Of a DNA stretch of 64,000 nt, positions 43,936 to 56,000 are shown one piece after another. The DNA comes from Acanthochromis polyacanthus (lineage: Eukaryota; Chordata; Actinopteri; Pomacentridae), in the NCBI RefSeq assembly GCF_021347895.1, contig NC_067130.1, positions 30,773,817 to 30,837,816 on the forward strand, read 5' to 3'. Every line of letters starts with the position of its first letter. Position 1 is the stretch's first letter. The position numbers were made by a program, and so were the translations under genes. The notes under the pieces are model-generated. The model did not search any database. It had not been told where the DNA came from and worked only from the letters and a program-made list of their open reading frames with translations.

Positions 43936-44005
43936 ATGGTCACGTCCACACCGGGGATCCTCCTGCTGCTCGTGTGTCTCCAGCACCGGTTTATTAACGT
44001 CCACG
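43936..44005 (+). CDS. vldlr: vldlr exon 1: signal peptide
   Basis: ATG 43,936 (GAGATGG, purine at -3 and G at +4). The peptide [20 protein letters not shown] then NVHG is a typical signal peptide with a hydrophobic ILLLLVC core. It ends G|GTAAGG in phase 1. Confidence 0.85.
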
Positions 44006-47000
44006 GTAAGGCTCCTCTCCGGTGTGTGTGCGCGCTTGTGTGTGCGGAGACTGGGGGGAAACACGCTCCGTGTACCGGGGGATGAGGTTAGCTAACGCGA
44101 ACCGAGCTGGTGCACCGGTCTTCGGCTGCTCCTTGAAGAAATGACCGTATGGCCAATTTAAGCGTCAGTTTCTGGACAAAAAAGCCCCAGAAATGGCTTT
44201 TTCTTGTGGGTTAAACACACTCATGTTCTGCTTTTATATGGGCTTTTATTTATTAATTTGGTTATAGTGTCGTGGAGTCACAGTGGTTGGGGAAATAACG
44301 CTCCATTCACCGAGGGGGAGGAGGTTAGCTAATACAAACCGATCTTGTACACCTGTCTCCGCCTGCTCCTTGACGAGATGACCGTGCTCAGTTGAGCTAA
44401 TCAACCGTCAGTTTCTGGACAAAGAAGCCCCACAAATGGCATCTTTTTGTGGGTTAAATACACTAATTTTCTGCTTTTATATGGGCTTTTATTTATTAAT
44501 TTGGTTATAGTGTCGCGGAGTCACAGTGGTTGGGGGGAAATAACGCTCCATTCACTGGGGGGGAAGAGGTTAGCTAACGCGAACCGAGCTTGTACACCTG
44601 TCTCCGGCTGCTCCTTGAAGGGATGACCGCGCTTGGTTAAAAAAGAAGCCCAAGAAACACCAGAAATGGCATCTTTTTGTGAGATTAAATGCACTCATGT
44701 GCTGCTTTTGTATGGACTCTTATTTATTAATTTGCTTGTAGTGTCGTAGAGTCACGGTGCTGGGGGAGACACGCTCGGTTCCCGGGTGGTGGAGGCTAGC
44801 TAGCATGAACTGAGCTGGTACACCTGTCTCGGTTGCTCCTTGAAGAATTGACCGTGTTCATTTAAGCTAATTAACCGTCATTTTCTCAGCAAAGAACCCC
44901 CAGAATTTGCATCTTTCGTGGGGCTAGAACGACTTACTTGCTTATTTTATATTGGCTTATATAAATTCATTGGGGGGCTTGTCTCGGCAGTTTCTTGAAG
45001 AAATGACCGTGCTCAGTTTGGCTAATCAAATGTCAGCTTCTGGGGGAAATAAATCCCAGAATTGGTGTATTTTTGGAGAGTTACAATGACTCATTTTCAT
45101 ATTTAAATTTAATTACTCACTTGTAGTGGAGACATGGTACTGAAAAAAAGTCTTTAGTTCTGGTGGGGAATTGGCTATCACGGACCAAGCTTGTACACCT
45201 GTCTCAGTTGCACCTTTTAGCTTGTTCTTGGGTGATTCTGATTCTTCTTTTTAGTGAAAAAGCCCTTGAATTAGCATCTTTTAAGGGAGTTAAAATGACT
45301 CATTTGCTGCTTTTGTGTGCATTTTTGATTAAGATATTTGCTTAACTGGGAAACGCTCCACATTTTGGGGTATCTTGACTAACGCAAACCAAACTGGGCT
45401 CCTGTCTTGGCTGCTCTTTGGCGGGATAGCCGTACTTGGTTGTACCTTTTAAGCTAATTCTTCCTCTTGTTGCCAAAAAAACCCTTGAATTAGCATCATT
45501 TTGTTAGGTTTGAAAGATTAATTTGCAGCTTTTCTGTGTGATTTATTTGCTTATGGTGTTGTGGAGTCGCAGTACTGAGAAAAACGCTTTGATTCCAGGG
45601 ATGTAAGCGAACAAGAACCGAGCTTGTACACCTGTCTTGGCTGCTCCTTGGAGGGTTGACTGTGCTTCGTTGGACTAATCAACCCCAGAAATGGAATCTC
45701 TTTGTGGGGTTAGAACTAGACATCTACTGCTTTTGGGTGCTTTTTAAATGTATTTACACGGAGTTTGTTTCTGTCTTAAATCAGTCATCGGTTTAGCTCT
45801 ACTCAGTATCTCTGAAAATTGAAGGTTGTATGGACCCTTTTGGTTCGCATTGCTTCACAGCTTCTGCTCTCCACTGCTAATTGATGGCCAGTTAGCCATG
45901 AGATCAATTCATTTCAGCCCTGAAAAAGGTATACAAACCCCTGCTTCTGTCTTATGCCTCGTCCTGATTTACTCATTTACTTCCACTGTGGGTTTCTCCT
46001 TCTGCCAGCCGGCATGATGATTTATTTATTCCTGAAGTGGAAGCTGACAGAGGGAGACAGACGGCAGGGTGGAGGAAAGGAAAAAATACAGGGGATTACG
46101 ATGAAGAAAAATTGACAAAACATGGGTAGAAAGCAAGCCTTGGCAGGGTAGCGGCAGAGGAGTGACCACAGTGAATTCAAGACCGCAAGAGATCCCTGTG
46201 AAGCTCTAATTAGTAGCAGAGTGCAAGGTTAAGTTATTACTATCAGCTGGTGGCGCTTGTAGATTAGTTTTCCAAAGGCTGCAGCTGATGATAGATTTAA
46301 TTCCAAGTTAATCATTTTTGATTAATCACCTCTAAGTCAATAAAATGTCAGGATATACTGTGAGATGTCAATTACAAGTTGTTTTATGTTCATATGGGTC
46401 TGTTTCTAATTTAAAAGTAGATATTTAGTGCATTAACATCACACTGTCCCTGTTGATTGCATCTCTTTAGGTTTTGGACTGTTAATAGGATTTGATTATT
46501 TTTTTTTTTTGCAGTCCACAGTATTTTCTTACTGCACCAAATCCTTCTAAAACAAGCAAGTCTATTTCTACAGCGTCTTATCACACACAGAGGATATTTA
46601 AAGTGCCTTACAGAATAAAATACAGTTAAATTAATCAAAATCAATACAGACAAGTTGATTAAAGTGCACACGAATAGCAATGAGAATCCTCCTAAATTAG
46701 CATCTGTGTTTTGCTGCCTTAGCTTATTGTCAACTAACTGCTTAATCTTTTTGGCACATCACATTCTATTTTATAATGTACCCTACCAAGCACAACATGT
46801 ACTTGCTTTATGTAAAATATTAGCCAGTCATGCTGCAGACTAACCCTGATCCACAGCTATCATGCTTTGTTTTTACTGCCAAGTGCAAATAAACTCATAT
46901 TTCTGCATTGACTGTATGCTGAAGAAGCCCTTCTTGATGAGGTTAAATTGTGCTTCTAGTTACTTTGCACTTGCTTTATGTAGCTTTTTTGCCGTTTTAT

Positions 47001-50000
47001 AGGTTTCTAAAAACACGGAGTACAATCCAGTGAGCGTATCAGTGTGATATATAGCTTTATGGACTGTTGAGTAAATGAAATGTGCAGGCTCGAGACAGGT
47101 AAATGATTAATTGACTCCAAATCGAAATTGTAGTTTCAGACAATGCTATTAGCAAAACGCAAAGGCTGCAATTCAGGATGTACGCTATGCAGGGCCTCTG
47201 AACTGGAGTTTAATGTGTAAAATAATGCCTCATCTCATGTGGGAATGCTCATCACATTTTAAATTTATTCCACTGTAAATATTGAACTAAAGTTTAACTT
47301 CTGCATTAAAAAAATCACAATTAGAAGTCATTAGTTGTTGCATTTGTGCTATGCAGAGCTTCCTTTTTTGGGTTCCAGGTGAATAAAACATGTACACGTC
47401 ATGGGTATAGTTTCATAAATGCACCTACTAATCATGTCAGCACTACTTTGCAAGCAGGTTAAATTATGAAACGTCTCAGGGAGGCGGAAAGAGTCGTGTT
47501 TGTCTGCTAGCGTCTTGCACAGATTTCTGTCCTCTCAGATTCCCACCCACCGTGGGAAATGACCCTCGGGGGGGGGGGGTAGCAGTGAATCAAAAGTAGT
47601 GCTCGTAATGTGCACACACACTCAGGGTAGCGTACACCCACCGCTACCATCACCACCACTGCCTCGCTCTCAGCTCCCAAACACACACACTAACCCACAG
47701 ATTGAGATTGTATGAGCCTATTTGAACAAGATCCCACGCAAATTAGGTGACGGCGGCGGCAACGTTGGCCTGATTAAAATGGATGTATTTTTTTTTTCCT
47801 CTCCTTCCATGGTTACTGTGATACCACGCTAGACCCAGATCCTCAGCTGTGGGAGGGTAGCTTTGTGGGGGTGCGCTTGGTTTCTTGAAGTGGGCGGGGT
47901 GGTGGACAGGAGGAGGAGGAGTGTTCTGTTTCTGTTACTGGGGAAAATTGCATTACCATGACCTCCAGTGTGACAGCGGCTATATAGCACACAATGATGT
48001 ACTATTTCTGGAAGGAGACGGCTCGTTGCAGCGCCACGCCTGTTGAATAGTACGAGCAGGTGACTGATTATCATGAGAAATAATCTTTAATCTCAAACTC
48101 ACGCCTGCATTTAATGTCTGTATCCCAGTAATTGGCTCTTTAAGGTAATGTGGTAATTTCTTTGATCAAAACGAGCCATTATGAGTGGAAAGAAAACCCA
48201 GGTGATGCTAGGAATAAAGACACACGAGGAAAAAAAAATGCAGGAAAATGCAGTCATTCTGAGTAGACGAGGTAATGTTTTGACAATGTAGTCAGAATGA
48301 TTTGGGAGTAATTGTGATGTTTTTAATCAAAATATTGTTAATCACATTGTCATGCTGTTTAACAAACTGCATTCCCTGTGCAAAATAAAATGACGCTTAT
48401 CTAAATCTCTTCCTGCAAAAGAAATAAACTCATTTTCTACGTGGCTTTGCCAATACTATGCTGAGATTTTTTTTTCCCATTTTGTGCTCTGGAGCCACAA
48501 GAGAAGCGTTACTGTCTCCCTACTCCTTAGCTATGCGTTCCTTTTTGGTCTTTGTGAACTGTTGTTGCACTATTTTATGCAAAACAACAAAAGAAGGCAC
48601 AGAGCAGGAATTTGAAAGTGTAGGAGCAGGGAGATTACACCTAACTTTGATAAGACGTAGCGGTGAAAACTTCCTCGGTCGTTGTTCTGTAGCGGTGCTG
48701 TTCAGTTGGGAGCGTTCAGGCTTCGCTTGTCAGCTAAAAATTGAGCCTGACACTGCAGGGAGAAGGAGAATACTCTCATACAGGTTTGTATACTTGAGGT
48801 TACTACTCAAGTCTGTTATTGTGCTGATAGGATCAAAGTGCAGGGTGTGCAGTTTTACAGACAGCAAGTCAATGGGTTTCTGTGTAGAGTAGTAACCCAG
48901 GAGGATATGCTCTTAAAGGAACACTGCAGTATATCATTTTCTGCAACCCCCGGTTCATTGTTTGTTTTGCATGCTGCACCCCATTTAGTACACCACATTT
49001 CTGGTGTGTTTTACAGCACAGCAAGCCATTTTACAAGCAGCACTGCTGTTTCAGATGTGTACTTTCTTTCTCACTGTTGGAGGAATCTGTTGGTTTCTGT
49101 TGAAGACAGTGTAGTTTTCCTGCAGGAAAGTGGTTGTTAAAGGTGGGAAAAGTACCCGAGTGTCATTAGCTAATGCTGGACACGGTTTTCAAATTATTCT
49201 ACACTCAGTCTGCATGACCACCCAATTATAATGGCACTTTTTAAATTATTTTTTCTTTCTGACGCCAATGAAAATGCCAGAAATACAGGCGTTTTGCTTA
49301 AAGTTCTGGTATGTTTGTGTTTTGACTGCATTTTTACTCATTGTGTAATGTAACTTCCTGCAACTCCTGTGAAACAGTCCACTCATGGCTATAAGTAGAG
49401 GGAATTAAAAAAATGTCTTCTGTGCAGTATGGCCACGTTACGTATGCCATAAATCACAAAAAACAAAGTTAGATTTTTTGTTTTAGGATAAAAAAAAAAA
49501 CTTAAAGCATTGTATGAGCCTATTTAGTAACGGCAGAGGGAAAAGGTGGCCTGGGTGGCATTCTGTAGATATTTAATGTGACTACTCTGGTCTGATATAA
49601 TGAAGGTTATGCATCATATAGATCGCTTTTAACATTTATTTTCTCTTCAGTCAGCTGATACTGTAAAAACTATGAAAATGAAGACATACAAACATTTCAG
49701 AAAACACAAAGTTTCACAAAACGTGTCTCTAATTAGACAGATTCCTAAAATAAGCCTTTCAAGCTCGTTTTCTGTTGAACGGGTCCAATGTGCTAACTTG
49801 TGACAACACTGTTCAGCTGTGCATACAAGGCACTTTAACAAATGTGAAACAAATAAAGCTTTTAAGTCACAATTGCTACATGCACCTCTCAAACCATGCA
49901 GAATAGTCATGTTGTTTTTTAAGGTCATATCGTTTCCTCCCTGGTAATGTTGGCGTTTGTTGACTCAGTCCCATGGCTGTCATGTGACTTGTTTCATTCT

Positions 50001-53000
50001 CCATCAAATGAACATTGTAGAACATTACATTTTAAATCAAATATTTTTTTAATAGATGAGCATTTACCTTTATTGTGCTTTTAATTATTTTAAATTATCC
50101 TTATGATTCAACGATTTATGAAATGAAACTGAAAATCTCATAATGACTCTTTTGGATGGTTACATTAAATTATTTCCGTTTTTACAACTCATTTAAGGTG
50201 GGTGTTTTTCACACTGCTCTGCACATTAACTCCCCAAAGATGTTTCACCATGCTGAGTGTATCCTCCAACACAACCTGCTGAGTATTCAACGTGTTTTTG
50301 TCAAGTGACTGAGTCACACATGACCGACTTCTTAACTGTACCGAGGATGGCGTAATTTAGTATTTTTTACAGAATCTGGTGCAGATGCAGGTTTTTTTGG
50401 ACAAATATATCTCAATTTTAGGCTTGGTCTTTTTTTAAACTTCTTTTCTCTGATGCATGATTACTGTAAAGACAATCGAGAAGTTAAACTGACTAATCTT
50501 TCTTTTACCGTTTCTGGCTCTGAGTAATAGTGTTATTTGGGTGTTGTTGGAAGATAACGTGCATTTCAAACCTGCTGGCATGTTTTGAGGTTGAAAGGGT
50601 TATTGATCCAAATTTTCAAATTATTTGGAAAAGCTTTAGCATCAGTACGTCAACTGGAGTTTCATAAGCCACTGCTGCACAAGGTGTGGCCATAAAATAA
50701 TGGGACTGGTGCTGTAATCCAGTTTTAATGAAGAAAACTTCTACTGCAGTTCTTTTCCCCTTCAATATATTCCCTTCATGCAGCTGCACACTGCTTCATC
50801 CTGGTAAAAACGGTGCAGTAGGTCTTCTGTTAGTGGTCTCAGAGGATCTGTCACTTTCTATTTCCACTTCTGGAAAAGGCTAGAAATGGGTTCCCCTGAC
50901 TCAAATTTGATTGTAAGGAAAAGAAGAAAAGCCTATAATGCTACATGAGGTCAATGCGGACGCTGGGATGTTTGTGGAGCGTGTTTTTAAAGCCTATCCT
51001 CGTTATAACAGAACAGCCGCATCATTTAATAGCCACATGTCGTACCGCTAGCCTTGTAAATAACCAACAATCCACAGTGAGCGTTGATGGATGATTTGGG
51101 GATTCAGCAAATTGAACTGCCAGAAAAGTTTACTGATTATCTGCGTGATCCGAAAGCCGCTCTGCACCTTTTTTATGACGCTTCTGTGCTTCATATGGTG
51201 ATTTGCTTTCGATCAGCACAGAACCAAACAGTCACTTGGTGCCCGAGGCTCTCTTTATATGATCCCCCTCGCTTTCTGGCTCCGTCAGCAATAAACGTCC
51301 GTCAGCGCCGAGCAGGAGGTCGAGCTGAAGTGATGAGTCGGGACTTTTAACGTTGATGTGTGAACTGCTCCCCTCGTGTGCCGTTGTTTGGGTTTTTTGA
51401 ACTAAATGAAAGCCCTGTGGAAAAGAACGGAAAGGAAAAATGAGCTTTGCTTCAAATGTTAATGCGCTGTTACCACTTTTATAATGAACTTAATGAGTCA
51501 TGATGGTGACTGGTGTGTGTACCCCTGGCTTTTCTGCATATTTTAGAGGTTTTGCAAGCAGAGTGAGTAGTCTGGAGATAGAAAATGAACTACTCTGTAA
51601 AGTTACACCATTAAGAAAGTTGCTGCATTAGCGTACCAAACTGCAGACTTTCTATTGTACATTTCACGTCTATAACAGCATTTACAAGTTGTTTTACTCT
51701 TGTTTCAAAGAGTTGCTGCAAGTTATTGGTTAAAAGAATATTAAGTCAGTTACAGGAAGCTGCAATGGCTGTCTTCCTAGTTCTATTGTATTGATACATT
51801 TTATTGTTTATTTAAGTGGTTCCATTGCAGATGCCTGTGATGCTTCATCCACTGAGAGCGCTGCACAATAATAAATGGAAGCATTGTAGACACTCGGGTC
51901 ATTTTCTATTTATCCCCTACAGTTACATTGTTCAATTTACATTGTGAAATAAGGTGACGCTGGAGAACAATGCCGTCGTATAGGTGGAGTTACATCCGTA
52001 TAACTTCTATTTCACCTTGTCCCTGTAGTGAATAATGCCATGCAGTGACCACGCTGTGTTTTTATGCAGTGTGATTGAGCAGTGATTGTGATTCAGGGGA
52101 CATAGCTTTGTGTTGCTGGGTTGCTTTCTTCAGTTTCCTCATCTTGACTGTCGTCAGAGTCTAGTTAGAAATTTAGTGGAGAAAACACGAGCACCCTGCA
52201 GTAACCCTCATGGCGTCCTGACCTGTTTGGAAGTTTGAAAATGTGGGGGGGAAAAATATTTTCACAGTAAAACTTCTGATGTCCTCATTTTCAACATTTT
52301 TGGGAAATCTTTGAACATTTTTGGTAGGGAGAAAAAAGTTAATGTTTCTTAAGAACATTCACATAAAAATCAACCAAAATCCAGCAAATTTCGCTGGATT
52401 TTAGTTGATTTTTATGTGAATGTTCTTAAAGAAAATATTAGAAGTTTCACTGATAGATATGTGATCTCTTTAGATATTTTACTCACTCTTTGAAAATATT
52501 TACAAGAATTTTCTTGCCCAATTTGGGGGATTTTTAAAAAAAAATTTTTTTTAAATAAAACTTTCAAGAGAAACTTTTATGGAATTGTTGGAATTTTCTT
52601 GTTGAAGGTTTTGCAAATTTTCAGAAATTTAATGAATTTTTTGCTGAATTTTTTTGGATTATTTCAGGCGAGGAAACAATATTATTTTGGTGCCCGTAAA
52701 TGAGGACAACAGGAGGGTTAACCTTGGCTTCCAAACTTCAAAAATGTTTTTCAGAACATTCTCATAAAAATCAACCAAAATCCAGTGAAATTTGCTGGAT
52801 TTTGGTTGATTTTTTTTTTTATTTTTTTTAATTTTGTGTGAATGTTCTGAAAGAAAATGTATGTAATCACTTTAGATATCTTCAGGATTTTTTTGGAAGT
52901 TTTTTACTCTTTTTTTTTTTTTTAAATATTTGGGGGATTTTTTTTAAATAAAATTTTTAAGATACATTTTTTTAAAGGAATTATTGGAATTTTCTTCCTG

Positions 53001-56000
53001 AAGGTTGTGCAAATTATCATAATTTTGGAGAATTTTTCACTGAATTTTTTTTTTTTTTCAAACGGGAAACAATATTTTTGGTGCCTGTAAATGAGGACAA
53101 CAAGAGGGTTAAACATGTTTTATATCCTTGCAAATTGAATATCGGTATAAAAAAAGAAACGCTGCATGAGCCTCCTGCATTTGTGCAAATTTGACTTTTA
53201 CGCGGAGCATACCAAACCAGTTTTTTCATGTTCCAGCACACACGAGTATGACAATATCTGGGTTAACATCTACCTGCAGGTGTGATTTCTTGCTATCTCA
53301 GCTGCTACGGTATTTTGGATGATATGTTTATGTAGCCCAGTGTCCTCATTTCTCCAGGTTTCTGAAACGAGGATCATGTTTACATGCACGACAGTTGACA
53401 GGAAACTCCCAACAACTTAATCACAACCAGGATACAAACCAAAATATAATCACTCTCGTGCCGTAATGCCAGAAGGAAACATAATTTGACTTCCTGTTTT
53501 AGGTGTGCACTTCCTGTTTTGAGCAAATGATACATAACGTAAATAACACCACATGATATGCCTGCGTACATGGAACATTCTGACTCGGTTCACTAAAAGC
53601 CCCACTTCTGAATATCTTCAGTTTGACAGATTTTGTGATGATTATTGATCCAGGATCATCAGTACCGTTAGTTCTGGAGTTAAAAATTCTTAAGGAAACT
53701 GAGATCGTGTTGATTTTTGCGCTATTTTCTTTGTGCCAATCTGTGGAACAGTATTTGAAGTGCCTTAAGTTGAGAATGAATGCAAACTAGTACTTTTTTT
53801 AATTTCTATTTTGATATTTCACGAACTATGAAGCTTTTATTTTTCAACCTAAGAGCCAGGTTTTTTGTTTTTTCTGTGATTGGTACCAGCGTTAGAAATG
53901 TAGAATATGATGCCAGTCAGAGGTAAACTTTATTAAAATGTTTTTTTTTTTTTTTTGCATTTACTCCACAGATTAGCACAAAAAAGGGCAAATACATGGA
54001 TGTGACGCCACCCTTCTTTAAAAAATTTAAACTCAACTGTTATCTAAAACCCCAAGAGGAAAAATCTGACAAATGTAAGATGGTCAGGCATGAAGTTCAT
54101 TTTAACATTTAGTGAATTGAGCTGGAATGACCCACATGTGTTCACCTAGGAGACTGAACATTGTGTCCACTATAGGTAGATCAGGGCCAATTGCATGTAT
54201 TATTTCTGCAGATCATTGGGTTGTCTCCAGTGTTTCTTATTTTGTGACAAATTTGTCTCAAAATGACAAGACAACCTTTATTTTTTAAGTTTTGGCTGTA
54301 GAAGGTGTTGGATAAGACCCAGATTAAATTAACATTGGGACGATCAAATATTTGCTGAACTATGCTTGAATTTATTGATTTTTTTTTTGTTTGTTTAATC
54401 CAAGTGACATTTGAATAGTAGTAAGCCTCTCAAGTAATTTTTTTTGAATGAGTTTTGGCTTTTTTTCAGTTTTTATTCAGAGTCAGCTATAAAAAAGAGG
54501 AAGTTTGGTGTCATTCCTTGACGCATTTGTCTGTTTCTGCTTGGTCAGATTTTTTTTTCTTGTACCATCAATAATACATCTTGACCTAAATCCAGTTTAC
54601 AGAGAGTTCTTGTAGAGTCAGAATTTAGTGTTATTCTGTAAAATGGTGCAGTGTTATCTGTGAAATCCCAACTGATTTACGCCCCTGTCTGTAAAATGTG
54701 GTTATTTCTAGGTAATATTTCACATTGAAGTCACATTAATGCCAACCTCTTGGACATCCTCCAAGTCTGCCTTTTAAAGAAGTGAAACTAGTCGACAGAA
54801 CACTAAGAATGATGAAGTGATGTCCTCTTTGGCTGTATATTCAAACAATAGGTCCTGTCCCTTGTGTAGCTATGTTTGCCCCAATTTTATTGTCTTCATT
54901 CATAGTTTTGTGGAAACGCGCTTCTTCAGTGCTGCATCATTCCAGTTATTTTCAAACCATGTGTTTGTATATTGCAGCAGCTCCACTGAAATGTGTTGCC
55001 CATTTGATATGTTATTCTTAATGAAGCATTTAAGCAACTTTTATTTCCAATTTTGCACCGCGATTTGTCTTTTTACAGTTGCTCGTTTCTCCAATGCTCG
55101 TCCGGTTTATTGCCGAGGGGAACAAAACATTTCCCTCTGCCCGTTAAGTGTCTCTGGGTTGGTGGTTGTTGGTTAGATGTGCTGATTTATGGCCATTAAA
55201 ATGCAGGCAGCGACACTGTGGTCCATTCTGCCATGATTGTGGTACTATGAATGAAAGGTCAGGATTGTGTATTCTGTGGTGTGAGTACAGCTGGTGTAGT
55301 CGTGGTTGAATGGAAGCCTTCAGGCTGAGTATTTACCTCCTCCTGAGCACTCGTATCGCAAGTGGCTGATGAAGAAAATACTTTCAAGGTTCTTTTCTGT
55401 GATGCAGTTTCTGAGGCATTTGCCGTCACATAAACATTGCAATTCTTGATTTAATAAGAATATCCACTCGGCAAACACCCATAAATCCAACACTGAACAT
55501 GAAAAACTGCATAGAGAAGCAGGTTTGTCACAATGTCTCTGCGAATTATAATGTTGTTTTTGATTGTTTAGCCTCTAAAATGCCAGAACAAAAAGAAAAA
55601 TGGACAGTTTCTCAGAAGCCATTACATCTTTAAATTGCTTTGTCCTACCAGCAGTCCCAAAAAAAACCCACTCGTATAATTTAAATGCAGTTTTCAGAGG
55701 GACAGAGTTCTTCTTGGTTGTTCGCGTGAAAAGTACAAATAGTTGAGTAACAAATGAGTCAGAAGTGCAATCTTTGGTTCCTTTCTTATCTCAGCAGAGC
55801 CAGACGAGTGCAACATGAAATAGGTCTAAGTATTAGACTTTTGGCCTCAGAAAGTTTTAGAAATTGTGGAACACAGACGCCTTTTAATGAAAGGAGAAAG
55901 TCAGCTGAAGTTGGGACATTTTCTCACAGTGAACCCTGTTGAACTAAACCGTGGAAAGTTAAAGTTCACTGTCATTTTTTCTAAAGAATTTACTGTCATT

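Noticed and set aside
43584..43949. Minus-strand 121-codon open frame over the vldlr promoter
   Set aside because: CpG-island composition gives long chance frames; no domain or conserved context. A divergent transcript cannot be excluded.
48458..48892. A 144-codon open frame in vldlr intron 1
   Set aside because: No recognisable domain, cysteine- and leucine-rich chance composition, no convincing splice sites or promoter.
51084..51350. An 88-codon open frame with [20 protein letters not shown]
   Set aside because: It looks somewhat protein-like and might be a transposon-derived fragment, but no domain or element ends could be matched, so it was not called.
54817..55176. A 119-codon open frame in vldlr intron 1
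   Set aside because: No domain, no splice context; consistent with chance.
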